NCBI GenBank assembly: GCA_943359705.1
Contig: CALRIB010000049.1
Coordinates: forward strand, 1-6,044
Origin: Candidatus Nomurabacteria bacterium
GTDB taxonomy: Bacteria; Patescibacteriota; Minisyncoccia; Phycocordibacterales; UBA2100
Direction: 5' to 3'
Length of the DNA stretch: 6,044 bases
The notes under the pieces were generated by a model. The model did not search any database. It was not told the DNA's origin and saw only the letters and a list, made by a program, of their open reading frames with translations. The position numbers and the translations under genes were made by a program. Positions 5,503 through 6,044 of this stretch are shown one piece after another; position 1 is the first letter of the stretch, and each line of letters starts with the position of its first letter.

Positions 5503-5542
5503 AGGTGCATCGACGGTCTCAGCTGAACCGTTTTGCACTCTC
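5502..5542 (+). other. Hairpin between the stop codon and the terminator
   Basis: GAG 5502-5504 pairs with CTC 5540-5542 and GTGCA 5505-5509 with TGCAC 5534-5538, with T5539 bulged. After an internal loop (TCGA against TTT), CGGT 5514-5517 pairs with ACCG 5527-5530 around a 9-nt loop. Only one base separates it from the terminator stem, so the transcript could end in two stacked hairpins. It is proposed from base pairing only; no folding energy was computed. Confidence 0.45.
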
Positions 5543-5543
5543 A

Positions 5544-5577
5544 GCCGGCGTCCCTCGGGACGCCGGCAACCTTTTTT
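5544..5577 (+). terminator. Strong rho-independent terminator after the 5182 gene
   Basis: GCCGGCGTCC at 5544-5553 pairs perfectly with GGACGCCGGC at 5558-5567 around the tetraloop CTCG. AACC and then six T residues (5572-5577) follow. This 10-bp, mostly G+C stem with a T-run is a textbook intrinsic terminator on the + strand. There is no matching A-run before the stem, so it is not bidirectional. It separates the 5182 gene from uvrB. Confidence 0.92.
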
Positions 5578-5594
5578 ATATGAGTTCAATCCTG

Positions 5595-5600
5595 TAGAGT
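5595..5600 (+). promoter_or_regulatory. Candidate leaderless -10 box for uvrB
   Basis: TAGAGT (TANNNT type, 4 of 6 to TATAAT) ends 6 nt before the uvrB ATG at 5607, the distance at which transcription would start on the A of the ATG. It is preceded directly by TG. A new promoter is needed here because the terminator ends at 5577 and no SD precedes the ATG. No LexA-like operator was recognised. The hexamer is short, so chance occurrence is possible. Confidence 0.35.
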
Positions 5601-5606
5601 AGCTGG

Positions 5607-6044
5607 ATGTCCGGTTTTAAACTCAAATCAGAATATACCCCGGCGGGGGACCAGCCGAAGGCTATCGCGGCGCTTGCTGCGGGGCTGGAGGAGGGGAAGC
5701 GCGATCAGACCTTGCTCGGTGTCACCGGCTCTGGGAAAACGTTCACAGTGGCAAATGTCATTCAGAAATGGCAAAAGCCGACGCTGGTCATTGCACACAA
5801 CAAAACGCTCGCCGCGCAGCTGGCGGCCGAGTACCGGGATTTCTTTCCCGATGCCGCCGTCCATTATTTCGTCTCCTATTACGACTACTACCAGCCCGAA
5901 GCCTACGTGGCCGTATCAGATACGTATATCGAGAAAGAAGCGCAGATCAACGAGGACATTGAGCGCTTGCGCCACGCGACCGCTCAGGCGCTTCTCACAC
6001 GAAGCGACGTTATCGTCGTCGCGTCCGTCTCCTGTATTTACGGC
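5607..6044 (+). CDS. uvrB: Excinuclease ABC subunit B (UvrB), N-terminal part, 3' end outside window
   Basis: The damage-verifying helicase-like subunit of nucleotide excision repair, which receives DNA from UvrA and positions UvrC. The 146 codons present run open to the window edge; full UvrB is about 650-700 residues. The N-terminal signature is FKLKSEYTPAGDQPKAI (4-20). Walker A is GVTGSGKT (38-45) and motif Ia is AHNKTLAAQL (63-72). The DNA-clamping beta-hairpin region begins with YFVSYYDYYQPEAYV (87-101) and continues through DTYIEKEAQINEDIERLRH (105-123). DVIVVASVSCIYG ends the visible part. All these are intact. The ATG at 5607 places the conserved N-terminus correctly; an ATG at 5580 reads only five codons. 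No uvrA or uvrC is visible, so its operon partners, if any, lie downstream. Confidence 0.97.
   Translation, partial: MSGFKLKSEYTPAGDQPKAIAALAAGLEEGKRDQTLLGVTGSGKTFTVANVIQKWQKPTLVIAHNKTLAAQLAAEYRDFFPDAAVHYFVSYYDYYQPEAYVAVSDTYIEKEAQINEDIERLRHATAQALLTRSDVIVVASVSCIYG

Noticed and set aside
5103..5577. Structured housekeeping RNA (tmRNA, RNase P RNA, SRP RNA)
   Set aside because: The promoter and terminator suggested it, but no conserved core motif of these RNAs was found and the segment carries a coding-like frame.
5188..5589. 133-codon minus-strand frame opposite the 5182 gene
   Set aside because: Its start lies beyond the terminator and its 5' part would be read through the GC-rich terminator stem; it has no promoter or recognisable motif. 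The + strand frame has better codon pattern and proper flanking signals.

Overview
This is a compact bacterial window at roughly mid-50s percent GC, with almost every gene on the + strand and little intergenic space. It holds seven protein-coding genes. Two run off the window edges: an MliC-domain protein at the left and uvrB at the right. No tRNA, rRNA, CRISPR array, insertion sequence or phage gene was seen. The style suggests a reduced-genome lineage of the Patescibacteria/CPR type, possibly Parcubacteria. The grounds are short overlapping genes, starts mostly without a Shine-Dalgarno (SD) sequence, -10 boxes sitting right at start codons, a sequence-divergent class II lysyl-tRNA synthetase and a small MliC-domain envelope protein. 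That assignment is inference from style, not from a marker gene, and is only moderately secure.

Layout: (1) 1-381, the C-terminal part of a probably membrane-anchored protein with an MliC (C-type lysozyme inhibitor) domain. (2) 426-3716, a tightly packed run that looks like one operon: lysS, an EamA/DMT-type permease, msrA and a minigluzincin-type zinc metallopeptidase. Its gaps are 13 nt and 4 nt, followed by a 14-nt overlap. An extended -10 box lies 10 nt before the lysS ATG. (3) 3691-3802, an unusual structured segment. It is a 30-nt-arm inverted repeat (25 of 30 positions paired) around a loop that contains a perfect 18-bp palindrome and a partial extra copy of one arm. It starts inside the metallopeptidase 3' end and stops just before the tyrS promoter. 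(4) 3829-5076, tyrS, with an extended -10 box 11 nt before the ATG. (5) 5062-5577, a self-contained unit: a promoter with a perfect TATAAT, an orphan AAGGAGG, an unrecognised 106-residue Gln/Asn/Gly-rich protein with a CPHC motif, and a strong intrinsic terminator preceded by a second hairpin. (6) 5607 to the end, the N-terminal 146 residues of UvrB.

Functionally the window is mostly housekeeping: charging of two amino acids (LysRS, TyrRS), repair of oxidised methionine (MsrA), nucleotide excision repair (UvrB), a small transporter and a small protease. The less ordinary parts are the inverted-repeat segment before tyrS, the unrecognised gene with its own promoter and terminator, the altered active-site motifs in LysRS, and the lysozyme-inhibitor domain.
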